NCBI RefSeq assembly: GCF_900460525.1 | Contig: NZ_UHIY01000001.1 | Location: forward strand, 2,728,001-2,792,000 | Length of the DNA: 64,000 nt | Reading direction: 5' to 3' | Origin: Yersinia kristensenii | Lineage (GTDB): Bacteria > Pseudomonadota > Gammaproteobacteria > Enterobacterales > Enterobacteriaceae | Shown: positions 18,084 to 28,710 of the stretch, piece by piece | How the letters are laid out: every line of letters starts with the position of its first letter | Position numbering within the stretch: the stretch's first letter is position 1 | Position numbers and translations under genes: made by a program | Notes under the pieces: model-generated | Seen by the model: only the letters and a program-made list of their open reading frames with translations | Databases searched by the model: none | Told to the model about the DNA's origin: nothing

Positions 18084-18827
18084 ATGCGTAATACCGAACT
18101 CGAAACTCTACTTAATAATCAGCTGAATATCTCGGCTTTTCAAGACTATGCACCCAACGGTTTGCAGGTCGAGGGGCGCGAGGAAGTCCGGCGCATTGTC
18201 ACCGGTGTCACAGCCAGCCAGGCGCTGCTGGACGCGGCGGTGGCGCAGCAGGCGGATGCCATTTTGGTGCATCACGGTTATTTCTGGAAAAATGAACCGG
18301 CAGTGGTGCGGGGAATGAAACGTAACCGATTGAAAACATTACTCACCAATGACATCAATCTGTATGGCTATCACTTGCCGCTGGATGCGCATCCTGAATT
18401 AGGCAATAACGCGCAACTGGCGAAATTGCTGGGGATTCAGGTGCAGGGAGAAATTGAGTCTCTGCTGCCGTATGGTGAATTCGATGCGCCGCTAAATGCA
18501 GTCATTTTACGTGAGCGGTTGGAAAAGTTATTGGAGCGCCCAGTGTTACATTGTGGTGAGCACGCGCCAGCGGATGTGCGCCGCATTGCCTGGTGTAGCG
18601 GGGGCGGGCAAGGATATATTCAGCAAGCCGCTGAATTTGGTGTCGATGCATTTATAACTGGCGAGGTTTCTGAGCAAACCATTCATATCGCCCGTGAGAT
18701 GGGGGTGAATTTTTATGCGGCTGGGCACCATGCAACTGAGCGCTATGGCATTAAAGCGCTAGGTGAATGGCTCGCAACCCACTATCAACTTGATGTTATC
18801 TTTATTGATATTCCTAACCCCGCCTGA
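18084..18827 (+). CDS. ybgI: NIF3 / DUF34 family metal-binding protein YbgI
   Basis: NIF3-family protein with a dinuclear metal centre, often labelled GTP cyclohydrolase 1 type 2 homologue; its true substrate is not settled. It has 247 residues, full length. Family signatures are YAPNGLQVEG near the N-terminus, ILVHHGYFWKNE, and the C-terminal YAAGHHATERYG, which together supply the metal-ligand His and Glu residues. It starts at ATG 18084. It is upstream of the pxp genes as in E. coli, but separated from them by 408 bases and a long inverted repeat, so it is probably a separate transcript. Confidence 0.95.
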   Translation: MRNTELETLLNNQLNISAFQDYAPNGLQVEGREEVRRIVTGVTASQALLDAAVAQQADAILVHHGYFWKNEPAVVRGMKRNRLKTLLTNDINLYGYHLPLDAHPELGNNAQLAKLLGIQVQGEIESLLPYGEFDAPLNAVILRERLEKLLERPVLHCGEHAPADVRRIAWCSGGGQGYIQQAAEFGVDAFITGEVSEQTIHIAREMGVNFYAAGHHATERYGIKALGEWLATHYQLDVIFIDIPNPA

Positions 18828-18834
18828 CCTAATA

Positions 18835-18879
18835 CGGTAACTTATGCACCGGCGATAAGCCTCGGTGCATAAGTTACCG
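18835..18879. terminator. Perfect 17-bp inverted repeat after ybgI
   Basis: CGGTAACTTATGCACCG and CGGTGCATAAGTTACCG flank an 11-base loop. It starts seven bases after the ybgI stop. There is no T-run, so it is a 3' stabilising hairpin, a terminator of atypical form or a protein-binding palindrome. Confidence 0.6.
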
Positions 18880-19235
18880 TTGATATTCCCTCCACCACAC
18901 AGTAATAAACCCTACATAATAAAAGGTTTATCGGCCGCTCAGCTATTTGAAATCCTCATCTGGCTGCCGTTGAGCGATAAATCTGCAATTTTTAAGAATA
19001 TCTCGGTGCTTCCCTCTGATTTTAAATAAGAAAAAATCGCACAGTTATCGCTATCATTGTTAAAAAACCTTAAAAATAAGCAGTTACAGTGATTAATATG
19101 GGTCTTTTCACCCAGTTTAGTGATTGTTCACAGCTATAGGTTAATTTAGTTCTATTGACAGCGGCTAGGCGCTAACGCATAAATATAAACTTATAACGAT
19201 TATTTATATAAAAACAAAAGCTATAGGGGACGGGA
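18880..19235. promoter_or_regulatory. AT-rich region upstream of the pxp operon
   Basis: 356 bases with no convincing reading frame, becoming AT-rich toward the pxpB start (TATAAACTTATAACGATTATTTATATA). It must carry the promoter of the 5-oxoproline genes. I could not assign a specific regulator site. Confidence 0.4.
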
Positions 19236-19892
19236 GTGCAACGAGCTCGATGCTATTTACTGGGAGAAAGTGCGGTGGTTCTGGAGTTAGAACCGCCGGT
19301 CACATTAACAAGCCAGCAACGGATTTGGGGGCTAGCTGATCGCCTGATTCATCATCCCGATGTTCTTGAAGCTATCCCCGGAATGAATAACCTAACTTTA
19401 TTGCTGACAGATCCACAGCATACCGCGCTGGATGCCATTGAACGGCTGCAACGCTGGTGGGAAGAGAGTGAGTCATTAGTCCCTGAATCGCGCGATGTCA
19501 CTATCCCGGTTATTTATGGCGGTGAAGCAGGGCCAGATCTGGCTGAAGTGGCGCGTCATACCGGCATGACGGAGCGTCAGGTGGTTGAGTGCCATGCGGG
19601 GGCGAGCTATATCGTCTATTTTCTTGGGTTCCAACCGGGCTTTTCATATCTGGGGGGAATGCCAGAACAGCTGGCAACACCACGGCGCGCTGAGCCACGG
19701 CTGGTGGTTCCTACGGGTTCTGTTGGGATTGGCGGGAGCCAAACCGGTATTTATCCGCTGGCCACTCCGGGTGGCTGGCAGCTTATTGGCCGCACATCAT
19801 TGGCGTTGTTTAATCCGCTAGAAATGCCGCCAACCCTGTTGCGGCCTGGTGACAATGTGCGCTTCCTGCCTTTAAAGGAGGGCGTATGCTGA
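19236..19892 (+). CDS. pxpB: PxpB, 5-oxoprolinase subunit B
   Basis: Subunit of the prokaryotic ATP-dependent 5-oxoprolinase PxpABC, which opens pyroglutamate to glutamate in the cytoplasm. The sequence is of the allophanate-hydrolase subunit 1 (KipI-like) family and 218 residues long, with typical blocks [42 protein letters not shown] and LRPGDNVRF. The start is GTG 19236, placed after AGGGGACGGGAG; no better ATG exists. The stop overlaps the pxpC start by seven bases. First gene of the pxpBCA group. Confidence 0.94.
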   Translation: MQRARCYLLGESAVVLELEPPVTLTSQQRIWGLADRLIHHPDVLEAIPGMNNLTLLLTDPQHTALDAIERLQRWWEESESLVPESRDVTIPVIYGGEAGPDLAEVARHTGMTERQVVECHAGASYIVYFLGFQPGFSYLGGMPEQLATPRRAEPRLVVPTGSVGIGGSQTGIYPLATPGGWQLIGRTSLALFNPLEMPPTLLRPGDNVRFLPLKEGVC

Positions 19893-20851
19893 AGATAATT
19901 CGTGCAGGTATTTATACCACGGTGCAAGACAGTGGCCGCGGTGGTTTTCGTCGTTTAGGTATCAGTCAGGGCGGGGCGCTCGACTTACCGGCACTGAGCA
20001 TGGCGAATATGCTGGTGGGGAATGATGCCGATGCTGCCGGGTTGGAAATTACATTGGGCCAATTTACTGCTGAATTTACCCAACCGGGCTGGATTGCGGT
20101 CACTGGCGCGGGCTGTGAGGCGATGTTGGGTGACCAACTGCTGTGGACGGGCTGGCGTTATCCGGTCAAGCCAGGCCAACAGTTAAAACTCAGTGTGCCG
20201 CACCGTGGTATGCGCAGTTATCTGGCGATTTCTGGCGGTATTGCCGTGCCGGAAATGCTGGGGTCGCGCAGTACAGATTTGAAAGCGGGCTTTGGTGGTC
20301 ATCAGGGGCGGTTGATTAAAGAGGGTGACAACCTGCCGTTGGGCCAGCCGACTCGTTTACCGCGTGAATCTGTTGGTATAAAACAAATGTTATTTGGTAA
20401 CCGTGTGCGCGCGGTACCGGGGCCGGAATATCATGAATTTGACGATGTTGCGCAGGGCGCTTTCTGGCGCGAGGCTTGGCAACTCAGCCCGCAAAGTAAC
20501 CGGATGGGATATCGCCTGACAGGGCGTGAGTTAACTCGCACCACTTCACGCGAGATGTTATCGCACGGTTTATTGCCCGGTGTGGTGCAAGTGCCGCATA
20601 ACGGCCAGCCTATTGTGTTGATGGCGGATGCACAAACGACTGGCGGTTATCCGCGTATTGCCTGCGTGATTGAAGCAGATCTCTACCATTTGGCGCAACT
20701 TAGGCTCGGAGAGTCAGTGCATTTTGTCCAGTGTAGCGTCGAAGAGGCACTGCGTGCCAAGTCAGAACAACGCCATTATCTACAGCAGATTGAATGGGGC
20801 TTACAGCAAGGTTTTGAGACTGTGGAGGCTAAATGCACGGAGGCCAAATGA
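19886..20851 (+). CDS. pxpC: PxpC, 5-oxoprolinase subunit C
   Basis: Partner of PxpB, of the allophanate-hydrolase subunit 2 (KipA-like) family, 321 residues. It begins [20 protein letters not shown] and shows [29 protein letters not shown] and [20 protein letters not shown], all typical of the family. ATG 19886 lies inside pxpB, and the stop overlaps the pxpA start (ATGA), so translation of the three subunits is coupled. B and C together are thought to phosphorylate 5-oxoproline for PxpA. Confidence 0.94.
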   Translation: MLKIIRAGIYTTVQDSGRGGFRRLGISQGGALDLPALSMANMLVGNDADAAGLEITLGQFTAEFTQPGWIAVTGAGCEAMLGDQLLWTGWRYPVKPGQQLKLSVPHRGMRSYLAISGGIAVPEMLGSRSTDLKAGFGGHQGRLIKEGDNLPLGQPTRLPRESVGIKQMLFGNRVRAVPGPEYHEFDDVAQGAFWREAWQLSPQSNRMGYRLTGRELTRTTSREMLSHGLLPGVVQVPHNGQPIVLMADAQTTGGYPRIACVIEADLYHLAQLRLGESVHFVQCSVEEALRAKSEQRHYLQQIEWGLQQGFETVEAKCTEAK

Positions 20852-21585
20852 AGGTTGATTTAAATGCAGATTTAGGTGAGGGCTGTGCCAATGATCAGGC
20901 ACTGTTACAATTAGTCAGTTCCGCCAATATCGCCTGTGGTTTTCATGCGGGTGACGCGCAGACCATGCGCCAATCAGTGCGCTGGGCTATGGAGTATGGG
21001 GTGGCTATTGGCGCACACCCGAGCTTCCCGGATCGTGAGAACTTTGGTCGCACCGCCATGCAGTTACCGCCCGAGACCGTCTACGCCCAAGTGCTTTACC
21101 AACTGGGGGCACTGGCTGCCATCGTGAAAGCCGAAGGGGGCGTTATGCAACATGTGAAACCACACGGCATGTTGTATAACCAGGCGGCACTGGACTCGCG
21201 GTTGGCGGATGCGATTGCTCAGGCGGTTAAGGCCGTCGACCCGTCATTGCGGTTGGTGGGGCTAGCGGGGAGTGAACTCATCCGCGCCGGTGAGCGAGCG
21301 GGCTTAGTGACCCGACAAGAGGTGTTTGCCGATCGCCGCTATCAAGGCGATGGTACCTTAGTGCCGCGTAGTCAGCCTGATGCGCTCATCGAAAGTGACG
21401 ATTTGGCTTTGTCACAAACCTTAGCCATGGTGCAACGTCATCAGGTACAGGCGCGTGATGGCCGTTGGGTACCGGTGCAGGCGGATACAGTTTGTGTGCA
21501 TGGTGATGGTGCTCATGCATTGAATTTCGCCCGTCGCTTGCGTGACAGTTTCCAGCAGGAAAATATCATTATCACCGCGCAATAA
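20848..21585 (+). CDS. pxpA: PxpA, 5-oxoprolinase subunit A (LamB/YcsF family)
   Basis: Hydrolytic subunit of 5-oxoprolinase; 245 residues. It starts [20 protein letters not shown] and contains the family signature [34 protein letters not shown] and [11 protein letters not shown] took ATG 20848 because ACGGAGG lies five bases upstream and the start overlaps the pxpC stop; the in-frame ATG at 20833 has no such site. The DUF969 gene starts 113 bases downstream, probably within the same functional unit. Confidence 0.95.
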   Translation: MKVDLNADLGEGCANDQALLQLVSSANIACGFHAGDAQTMRQSVRWAMEYGVAIGAHPSFPDRENFGRTAMQLPPETVYAQVLYQLGALAAIVKAEGGVMQHVKPHGMLYNQAALDSRLADAIAQAVKAVDPSLRLVGLAGSELIRAGERAGLVTRQEVFADRRYQGDGTLVPRSQPDALIESDDLALSQTLAMVQRHQVQARDGRWVPVQADTVCVHGDGAHALNFARRLRDSFQQENIIITAQ

Positions 21586-21698
21586 AGGGTATTAAAACCC
21601 CATTCTGATCATAAAAAATCATCAGTACCAAGCGCGGATGCAATAGCATCATAGATGTAAATCTATAACATTTTCAATATCATGACAGGAGCGTCATC

Positions 21699-22430
21699 TT
21701 GGAACAAACAGTAAACCTTTGGCCGCTGATAGGGATCGCGGCAATTGTAATTGGATTTTTACTGCGCATAAACGCGGTCTTGGTAGTGATAAGCGCCGGG
21801 ATCATCACGGGCGTGGCAGCATTGATGCCAATAGCCACTATTTTGGAAAAACTGGGCGAAGGGTTTCTGAACACCCGCAATCTGCCCTTGATTCTGTTAC
21901 TGCCGTTGGCTGTTATTGGCTTATTGGAACGCCATGGCTTGAAAGAGCGGGCGCAGGCGTGGATTTCGCAAATTAAAAGCGCCACTTCTGGCCGCTTATT
22001 GATTGTGTATCTGTTTGTGCGCGAAGGCACAGCAGCGCTGGGGCTAACCAGCCTCGGTGGTCATGCACAAATGGTGCGGCCGCTATTGGCCCCGATGGCG
22101 GAAGGTGCGGCAAAAACTCGTTATGGCGAGTTGCCGGAAAAAGTACGTTATCGGCTGCGCGCCATGTCAGCGGCGACAGATAACGTGGGGCTGTTCTTTG
22201 GTGAAGATATTTTTGTCGCCTTTGGTGCCATCATTTTTATGCATAATTTTATGTTGGAGTCCGGTGGCATTCAAACCGAGCCGCTGCATATCGCCCTGTG
22301 GGGGATCCCGACGGCGATTTGTGCCTTCTTGATTCATGCCTACCGCTTACAACGTTTAGATAAACATCTCGCCGCTGAATTAACCGCGCTGAATCAGTCT
22401 GCCCTGGCAACCAAGGGAGACAGCCAATGA
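21699..22430 (+). CDS. DUF969 membrane protein (putative 5-oxoproline permease component)
   Basis: A 243-residue hydrophobic protein with about six membrane segments, beginning (M)EQTVNLWPLIGIAAIVIGFL. I recognise it as DUF969, which is normally paired with DUF979 and pcp. The start is TTG 21699, with ACAGGAG eight bases upstream. The stop overlaps the DUF979 start (ATGA). Its place between the pxp genes and pcp makes a role in uptake of pyroglutamate or pyroglutamyl peptides likely. That is inference from context; no transport activity can be read from the sequence. Confidence 0.85.
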   Translation: MEQTVNLWPLIGIAAIVIGFLLRINAVLVVISAGIITGVAALMPIATILEKLGEGFLNTRNLPLILLLPLAVIGLLERHGLKERAQAWISQIKSATSGRLLIVYLFVREGTAALGLTSLGGHAQMVRPLLAPMAEGAAKTRYGELPEKVRYRLRAMSAATDNVGLFFGEDIFVAFGAIIFMHNFMLESGGIQTEPLHIALWGIPTAICAFLIHAYRLQRLDKHLAAELTALNQSALATKGDSQ

Positions 22431-23446
22431 TTTTCCAACAACAATATCTATATTGGCTGGCTGGCGCGGTATTACTGATAGTCGCAGTGATGTCGTTTCG
22501 CGATAAAGCCAACCCGCGCCGTATAACAACAGGGCTTTTTTGGGGGCTATACGGGCTGATTTTCTTGGTCGGGGATTGGACTTACCGCCTGGCAAATACC
22601 TTGGCGGGCGAGGGCCCAGATGAGAAGCGGGTGCTGAATATCACGGTCGGCGTGGTGGTCATCATCATGGCGCTGATTGCCGGTTTCGGCGGGGTAAAAC
22701 TGGGCAGTTATCACCAGCGCACCGAGCAAGAACGGGAAGTAAGTGCCAAGCGCCTCGGCAACCGGCTGTTTCTTCCGGCACTGACTATCCCCGTGGTGAC
22801 GGTTATCGGCGTGCTGCTGTTTAATTATATTCCGGCTTTGGACCTGTGGCTATTTGGTAGCGGCAACCACGCCACCTTGGTGACCTTATTCTCGATGACA
22901 GTTGGCTGTGTGCTTGGCTTGCTGATTGCCGTGTTCCTGACCCGCGAAACGGCTGCTCAGCCAGTGCAGGAAGCGCGGCGTTTGCTGGATTCCATTGGCT
23001 GGGCATTTATCTTGCCGCAGATTCTGGCGACACTCGGCCTGTTGTTTACCACCGCCGGTGTCGGCACGGCAATTGCCCATCTGACACAGGAATATCTGGC
23101 GGTAGATCATCGCTTTATTGCCGTGGCAGTCTATGCTATTGGCATGGCGGTGTTAACCATGATCATGGGTAATGCTTTTGCGGCTTTCCCTATTGTCACC
23201 GCCGGTATTGGTATCCCCATTTTAGTGTTGCAGCATGGCGGTAACCCCGCAGTGATGGCGGCTATCGGGATGTTTTCGGGGTATTGCGGTACTCTGATGA
23301 CGCCAATGGCGGCCAACTTTAATATTGTTCCTGCTGCATTATTGGAACTGCCAGATAAAAATGCGGTGATCAAAGCCCAGATCCCAACCGGGGTCACTCT
23401 CTTGATTGTTAACGTATTTTTACTGTATTTCCTGATGTTCCTCTAG
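22427..23446 (+). CDS. DUF979 membrane protein (putative permease partner)
   Basis: A 339-residue protein with about nine or ten hydrophobic helices (from [18 protein letters not shown] to [16 protein letters not shown]), typical of DUF979. It is translationally coupled to DUF969 by an ATGA overlap and is followed by pcp after only eight bases. The pair resembles a two-subunit permease. The conserved neighbourhood with pcp and 5-oxoprolinase suggests the substrate is 5-oxoproline or a pyroglutamyl compound (inference). Confidence 0.85.
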   Translation: MIFQQQYLYWLAGAVLLIVAVMSFRDKANPRRITTGLFWGLYGLIFLVGDWTYRLANTLAGEGPDEKRVLNITVGVVVIIMALIAGFGGVKLGSYHQRTEQEREVSAKRLGNRLFLPALTIPVVTVIGVLLFNYIPALDLWLFGSGNHATLVTLFSMTVGCVLGLLIAVFLTRETAAQPVQEARRLLDSIGWAFILPQILATLGLLFTTAGVGTAIAHLTQEYLAVDHRFIAVAVYAIGMAVLTMIMGNAFAAFPIVTAGIGIPILVLQHGGNPAVMAAIGMFSGYCGTLMTPMAANFNIVPAALLELPDKNAVIKAQIPTGVTLLIVNVFLLYFLMFL

Positions 23447-23454
23447 GAGAGGCG

Positions 23455-24102
23455 ATGAAAAGTGTATTAATTACCGGGTTTGAGCCCTTTGACGGGGAGC
23501 GGGTTAATCCTTCTTGGGAAGTGGTCAAACAGCTCAATGATCTGATGCTCGGCGGGGTTAAAGTGGTGGCCCGCCAATTACCTTGTGCTTTTGGCGAAGC
23601 ACTGATCGCGCTGAATGCCGCTATAGATGAAGTTCAGCCAGTGTTGGTATTGGCTATTGGTCAGGCGGGAGGCCGTGCCGAGATTAGCATTGAGCGGGTG
23701 GCCATTAATATTGATGATGCCCGCATTGCAGACAATCTGGGAAATCAGCCCATAGACCAACCCATAGTGGAAAATGGCCCGGCAGCGTACTTCACCCGTC
23801 TGCCTATCAAGGCCATGGTGCAGGGTATCCGTGAGGCGGGTATTCCGGCCTCTGTGTCCCAGACTGCCGGAACCTATGTCTGTAACCACGTGATGTATGG
23901 GTTATTACATCGGTTACATCAGGCCAATGACGAAGTTAAGGGCGGTTTTATTCATATCCCTTATTTACCGGAACAGGCGGTCAATCACCCTGGCGCGCCC
24001 AGTATGTCATCACACTCCGTGGTGATTGCTTTGGAACTGGCGATTTCCATCGCATTACAGATTGATCATGATTCGCACATTGCTGGTGGTGCAATCCACT
24101 AA
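23455..24102 (+). CDS. pcp: Pyrrolidone-carboxylate peptidase
   Basis: Cysteine peptidase (family C15) that removes N-terminal pyroglutamate from peptides in the cytoplasm; 215 residues, full length. The start [20 protein letters not shown] is diagnostic. Catalytic elements are Glu in the [10 protein letters not shown] region, Cys in [16 protein letters not shown] and His in [12 protein letters not shown]. It starts at ATG 23455 behind AGGAGAGGCG, right after DUF979. With PxpABC it forms a complete route: release pyroglutamate, then convert it to glutamate. Confidence 0.97.
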   Translation: MKSVLITGFEPFDGERVNPSWEVVKQLNDLMLGGVKVVARQLPCAFGEALIALNAAIDEVQPVLVLAIGQAGGRAEISIERVAINIDDARIADNLGNQPIDQPIVENGPAAYFTRLPIKAMVQGIREAGIPASVSQTAGTYVCNHVMYGLLHRLHQANDEVKGGFIHIPYLPEQAVNHPGAPSMSSHSVVIALELAISIALQIDHDSHIAGGAIH

Positions 24103-24104
24103 TT

Positions 24105-24176
24105 CTACCCTTCGTCATTGAAGCTACAGAGGGGTTAGCTTGTTGTTTAGCGGTAGCTCCAATAAATTTGGGGATA
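24105..24176. repeat. Internally deleted ERIC element (about 72 bp)
   Basis: Begins CTACCCTTCGTCATTGAAGC and ends GCTCCAATAAATTTGGGGATA, the two ERIC termini, with the central core missing as in the 1180-1250 copy. It starts two bases after the pcp stop. Confidence 0.7.
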
Positions 24177-24208
24177 AAAAACGCCACCTAAGACGGTGGC
24201 GTTTTTAC
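24177..24208. terminator. Bidirectional terminator between pcp and gltA
   Basis: Stem ACGCCACC / GGTGGCGT with loop TAAGAC, A-run on the left and T-run on the right, so it can terminate transcripts from both converging sides. Confidence 0.88.
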
Positions 24209-24232
24209 ATCAAATAGCAAAAAATCTGTCTA

Positions 24233-25513
24233 TTATTTCAGTTGGCTCTTAAAGTCACGTTCGGCATAACCGGTATAAAGTTGGCGCGGACGGGCAATTT
24301 TGATACCTTCGTCGTGCATTTCATTCCAGTGAGCAATCCAGCCAATGGTGCGGGCGATAGCAAAGATTACCGTGAACATTGAAGACGGAATCCCCAACGC
24401 TTTCAGGATGATACCTGAATAGAAATCGACGTTTGGATACAGTTTTCTCTCGATGAAGTACGGGTCGTTCAGCGCAATATGCTCTAACTCCATCGCCACT
24501 TTCAGCAGATCGTCTTCCAGTTTTAGCTCTTTCAATACTTCATGGCAGGTTTCACGCATCACGGTGGCGCGCGGGTCGTGGTTTTTATACACACGGTGAC
24601 CGAAGCCCATCAGACGGAACGAGTCATTTTTATCTTTTGCACGACGGATAAACTCTGGAATGTGCTCAACAGTTTTAATCTCTTCCAGCATCTTCAGACA
24701 GGCTTCATTAGCACCGCCGTGAGCTGGCCCCCACAGGGAAGCAATCCCCGCAGCGATACAGGCAAACGGGTTCGCGCCAGAAGAGCCAGCAGTGCGCACT
24801 GTCGAGGTTGAAGCGTTCTGTTCGTGGTCAGCATGTAGGATGAAAATACGATCCATAGCGCGTTCCAATACCGGGTTAACTTCATATTCTTCGCATGGCG
24901 TTGAGAACATCATGCGCAGGAAGTTACCGGCATAAGACAGATCATTACGCGGATAAACAAACGGCTGACCGATTGAGTATTTGTAGCACATTGCCGCCAC
25001 CGTCGGCATTTTGGACAGCAGACGGAAAGCGGTGATTTCACGATGGCGCTCATTATTGACATCCAGCGCATCGTGGTAGAAAGCCGCCAGTGCGCCCGTC
25101 ACCCCGCAGAGTACTGCCATTGGGTGTGAGTCGCGGCGGAACCCACGGAACAGACTGGTTATCTGCTCGTGGATCATGGTGTGGCGGGTGACCGTCGCTT
25201 TGAAGGTTTCATACTCTTCTGCAGTCGGAGTTTCGCCATACAATAAGATGTAGCAAACTTCCAGATAAGTAGAATTCTTTGCCAATTGGGCAATCGGGAA
25301 GCCGCGGTGCAGCAGAATACCTTCGTCACCATCAATATAAGTGATTTTTGATTCGCAGGATGCGGTAGAGGTAAAACCGGGGTCAAAGGTAAAATAACCT
25401 TTAGAACCGAGGGCACGAACATCAATAACGTCAGTGCCGATGGTCGGGGATAGCACGCCCAGTTCGATCGCAGCTTCGCCTTCCAGATTCAGCGTCGCTT
25501 TTTTATTAGCCAT
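24233..25513 (-). CDS. gltA: Type II citrate synthase
   Basis: Condenses acetyl-CoA and oxaloacetate to citrate, the entry step of the TCA cycle. It has 426 residues and aligns without gaps to the hexameric, NADH-sensitive E. coli enzyme. Catalytic residues are His265 ([11 protein letters not shown]), His306 (GFGHRVYKN) and Asp363 (YPNVDFYSG), counting Met as 1. The ATG at 25513 follows AAGGAGACTGTAAATG on the minus strand. It is divergent from sdhCDAB, as in other enterobacteria. Confidence 0.98.
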   Translation of the reverse strand: MANKKATLNLEGEAAIELGVLSPTIGTDVIDVRALGSKGYFTFDPGFTSTASCESKITYIDGDEGILLHRGFPIAQLAKNSTYLEVCYILLYGETPTAEEYETFKATVTRHTMIHEQITSLFRGFRRDSHPMAVLCGVTGALAAFYHDALDVNNERHREITAFRLLSKMPTVAAMCYKYSIGQPFVYPRNDLSYAGNFLRMMFSTPCEEYEVNPVLERAMDRIFILHADHEQNASTSTVRTAGSSGANPFACIAAGIASLWGPAHGGANEACLKMLEEIKTVEHIPEFIRRAKDKNDSFRLMGFGHRVYKNHDPRATVMRETCHEVLKELKLEDDLLKVAMELEHIALNDPYFIERKLYPNVDFYSGIILKALGIPSSMFTVIFAIARTIGWIAHWNEMHDEGIKIARPRQLYTGYAERDFKSQLK

Positions 25514-25961
25514 TTACAGTCTCCTTAGCGCTTATTTTAAAACCCCTAACAATCTAAATGTCTTAGATACCCGCTGGGCATCCCCTCATCAGCACATCTC
25601 TGTGTTCACCTTGAAAAGTGAATTAGGGTACAGAGTATCTTACCAATGCGGTGGACGATTCAATCGTGCCGATCGTCAACTGACGTTACTTGTTTGTTAA
25701 GGATTTGTTGAATTCTTATAATTCGTTTTTCATTGCCTACGAAACATATGGGGATATTTACTGAGTACACTGTTGCATAACTTAAGCTTATGGGGAAGTG
25801 TATCTGTACACCTTTAGTGAATGATAGGGTTTGTTTCCACCATAGTTGTAATTTAAATGTTTATTCTTTGTCAAATCAGATAATTAATTTTATGTAAATT
25901 ATGTAAAGCGTGATCGTAATCACTGTTCAGGGGAAATGTTACCAATCAGATTGTGTGGGAA
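25514..25961. promoter_or_regulatory. gltA/sdh divergent regulatory region
   Basis: About 450 bases without a gene between divergent gltA and sdhC. It is AT-rich near 25840-25920 and contains the small palindrome GTGTATCTGTACAC at about 25798-25811. In E. coli this interval binds ArcA and CRP; I cannot place those sites here with confidence. Confidence 0.5.
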
Positions 25962-25990
25962 TTGTAATAAGAATGTGAACCCCCTATACT
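25962..25990 (+). promoter_or_regulatory. sdhCDAB promoter
   Basis: TTGTAA (25962-25967), a 17-base spacer and TATACT (25985-25990). The sequence from CCTATACTGCCGCCAGGTCT onward is nearly the same as the E. coli sdh promoter region, leaving a leader of about 160 bases before sdhC. Confidence 0.8.
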
Positions 25991-26158
25991 GCCGCCAGGT
26001 CTCCGGATTACCCTGAAGTAGGAGCACCCAGCGTTATACAGAACACGTCATCTAAGCATTCAGGATGTTATGTTTAAATGTGCGATGTGAAGGGTTTCGG
26101 CTCTTAACGCTGTCTGATCCCCACCCAGGCCCGGAGGAAGGAAAATAATAAGAGCTGT

Positions 26159-26548
26159 GTGGGCAAAACCGTGAAAAAACAAAGACCTGTCAATTTGGAT
26201 CTGCAAACGATTCGATTTCCTGTTACTGCGATAGCGTCCATTTTACACCGAGTCTCTGGCGTAATTACTTTCGTTGCCGTGGGTATCCTCCTCTGGCTGT
26301 TAGGTTTGTCTGTCTCTTCGCAAGAAGGGTTCATGCAAGCTGCGGCTATCATGAATAGCTTTTTTGTTAAATTCATCTTCTGGGGAATACTGACTGCGCT
26401 GGCCTATCACATTTGCGGTGGCATCCGTCACTTGTTAATGGATTTCGGCTATATCGAAGAGAGCTTGGCTGCGGGGACCCGCTCCGCCCAAGTAGCAATG
26501 GTGTTAACCTTGGTGCTGTCAGTTTTAGCTGGAGTCCTTGTATGGTAA
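26159..26548 (+). CDS. sdhC: Succinate dehydrogenase cytochrome b556 subunit
   Basis: Membrane anchor of complex II that helps bind heme b and ubiquinone; 129 residues, the family size. [17 protein letters not shown] and SILHRVSGV near the N-terminus, then a heme-ligand region ([18 protein letters not shown]). Three membrane helices. The start GTG 26159 gives a length equal to E. coli SdhC; a GTG at 26171 is an alternative and neither has a strong ribosome-binding site. It overlaps sdhD by seven bases. Confidence 0.95.
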   Translation: MGKTVKKQRPVNLDLQTIRFPVTAIASILHRVSGVITFVAVGILLWLLGLSVSSQEGFMQAAAIMNSFFVKFIFWGILTALAYHICGGIRHLLMDFGYIEESLAAGTRSAQVAMVLTLVLSVLAGVLVW

Positions 26549-26889
26549 GCAATGCTTCTGCGTTAGGGCGTAATGGAGTACACGACTGGCTGTTACTACG
26601 TGCTTCTGCGATCGTCATCACTCTGTATGTTCTTTATATTCTGGGCTTTGTCGTCATTGTCCCAGATATCACCTACGAAATCTGGCGTGGCTTCTTTGCT
26701 TCGCACATCACAAAAGTGTTTACCCTGCTGACATTGCTGTCGATTCTGGCTCACGCCTGGATTGGTCTGTGGCAGGTATTAACGGATTATATCAAGCCGA
26801 TAGCGATACGACTGGTGTTACAACTGGCCGTCGTGATTACGCTGCTGGTTTATCTATTATATGGAACCATTGTGGTGTGGGGTGCTTAA
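26542..26889 (+). CDS. sdhD: Succinate dehydrogenase membrane anchor subunit
   Basis: Second membrane anchor of complex II, 115 residues with three helices. It starts [20 protein letters not shown] at ATG 26542 inside sdhC; longer upstream readings of this frame merely run into sdh[20 protein letters not shown] carries the conserved His and Asp-Tyr near the heme and quinone site. sdhA starts immediately after the stop codon (TAAATG). Confidence 0.95.
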   Translation: MVSNASALGRNGVHDWLLLRASAIVITLYVLYILGFVVIVPDITYEIWRGFFASHITKVFTLLTLLSILAHAWIGLWQVLTDYIKPIAIRLVLQLAVVITLLVYLLYGTIVVWGA

Positions 26890-28656
26890 ATGAAACTGCC
26901 GGTCAGAGAGTTTGATGCTGTTGTTGTCGGTGCGGGTGGCGCAGGTATGCGCGCGGCTCTGCAAATTTCACAAATGGGGCTGTCTTGTGCCCTGATATCT
27001 AAAGTTTTCCCAACCCGTTCCCATACCGTATCTGCACAGGGGGGTATCACTGTTGCACTGGGTAATACCCATGAAGATAACTGGGAATGGCATATGTATG
27101 ACACGGTAAAAGGCTCCGATTATATCGGTGACCAGGATGCCATCGAGTATATGTGTAAAACTGGCCCTGAGGCTGTTCTTGAACTGGAACACATGGGGCT
27201 ACCTTTCTCCCGTTTAGAAGATGGCAGCATTTATCAGCGGCCATTTGGTGGGCAGTCGCTCAACTTTGGCGGTGAGCAAGCGGCGCGTACTGCTGCTGCT
27301 GCTGACCGTACCGGGCATGCGCTGTTACACACCCTTTATCAGCAAAACCTGAAAAACCACACCACGATTTTCTCCGAATGGTATGCACTGGATTTAGTGA
27401 AGAATCAGGACGGCGCTTTTGTGGGCTGTACCGCTATCTGCATCGAAACCGGTGAAGTGGTCTATTTCAAAGCGCGGGCGACGGTGTTGGCGACCGGCGG
27501 TGCCGGGCGTATTTACCAATCAACCACCAATGCGCACATTAATACCGGTGACGGTGTGGGTATGGCTCTGCGTGCCGGTGTTCCGGTGCAGGACATGGAA
27601 ATGTGGCAGCTCCACCCGACGGGTATCGCCGGGGCGGGTGTGTTGGTGACCGAGGGTTGCCGTGGTGAAGGTGGTTATCTGCTGAATAAACACGGTGAGC
27701 GCTTTATGGAGCGTTATGCGCCGAACGCCAAAGATTTGGCCGGTCGTGATGTTGTCGCGCGCTCCATTATGATTGAAATCCGTGAAGGTCGTGGTTGCGA
27801 TGGCCCTTGGGGTCCACATGCCAAATTGAAGTTGGATCACTTGGGTAAAGATGTGCTGGAATCCCGCCTGCCGGGCATTCTTGAGCTATCACGCACCTTT
27901 GCCCATGTTGACCCGATCAAAGAACCTATCCCGGTGATTCCAACGTGCCATTACATGATGGGCGGGATCCCAACCAAAGTGACCGGTCAGGCCATTACAG
28001 TGAATGAAAAGGGCGAAGATGTTGTCATCCCAGGCCTGTTTGCTGTGGGTGAAATTGCCTGTGTTTCCGTCCACGGTGCTAACCGTTTGGGGGGCAACTC
28101 ATTGCTGGACTTAGTGGTATTTGGTCGTGCAGCCGGTATGCATCTGCAAGAGTCTTTGATGGAGCAGGGCGCTAGCCGCGATGCCAGTGAGTCTGATATT
28201 GAAGCATCACTGGAGCGCATGAACCGTTGGAATAATACCCGTTCAGGTGAAGATCCGGTTGAGATCCGCAAAGCATTACAGGCCTGTATGCAGAATAACT
28301 TCTCGGTGTTCCGTGAAGGTGATGCTATGGCCAATGGTTTGGAAGAACTAAAAACTATCCGTGAACGTCTGCAAAATGCCCGTTTGGATGACACCTCCAG
28401 TGAATTCAATACCCAGCGTATTGAATGTCTGGAATTAGACAACCTGATGGAAACTGCGTTTTCCACTGCCGTGTCTGCAAACTTCCGTACTGAAAGCCGT
28501 GGCGCGCATAGCCGCTTCGACTTCCCGGAACGGGATGATGCGAATTGGCTGTGTCACTCGCTCTATTTGCCAGACACTGAAAGCATGACCCGCCGTGAGG
28601 TAAACATGCAACCTAAGCTACGCGCGGCCTTCCCGCCGAAAGTGCGTTCTTACTAA
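26890..28656 (+). CDS. sdhA: Succinate dehydrogenase flavoprotein subunit
   Basis: Catalytic subunit that oxidises succinate to fumarate and carries covalent FAD; 588 residues. The dinucleotide-binding [11 protein letters not shown] is at about residues 14-24. The FAD-linked His45 is in [13 protein letters not shown]. Substrate residues fall in [10 protein letters not shown] and in [14 protein letters not shown]. Cytoplasmic face of the inner membrane, bound to SdhB. Third gene of sdhCDAB with no gap after sdhD. Confidence 0.98.
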   Translation: MKLPVREFDAVVVGAGGAGMRAALQISQMGLSCALISKVFPTRSHTVSAQGGITVALGNTHEDNWEWHMYDTVKGSDYIGDQDAIEYMCKTGPEAVLELEHMGLPFSRLEDGSIYQRPFGGQSLNFGGEQAARTAAAADRTGHALLHTLYQQNLKNHTTIFSEWYALDLVKNQDGAFVGCTAICIETGEVVYFKARATVLATGGAGRIYQSTTNAHINTGDGVGMALRAGVPVQDMEMWQLHPTGIAGAGVLVTEGCRGEGGYLLNKHGERFMERYAPNAKDLAGRDVVARSIMIEIREGRGCDGPWGPHAKLKLDHLGKDVLESRLPGILELSRTFAHVDPIKEPIPVIPTCHYMMGGIPTKVTGQAITVNEKGEDVVIPGLFAVGEIACVSVHGANRLGGNSLLDLVVFGRAAGMHLQESLMEQGASRDASESDIEASLERMNRWNNTRSGEDPVEIRKALQACMQNNFSVFREGDAMANGLEELKTIRERLQNARLDDTSSEFNTQRIECLELDNLMETAFSTAVSANFRTESRGAHSRFDFPERDDANWLCHSLYLPDTESMTRREVNMQPKLRAAFPPKVRSY

Positions 28657-28710
28657 TGCATGTGTTGTGTTGATAGGGTTAAATCCTAACCCGTTGCGGA
28701 GGAAAAGGTC

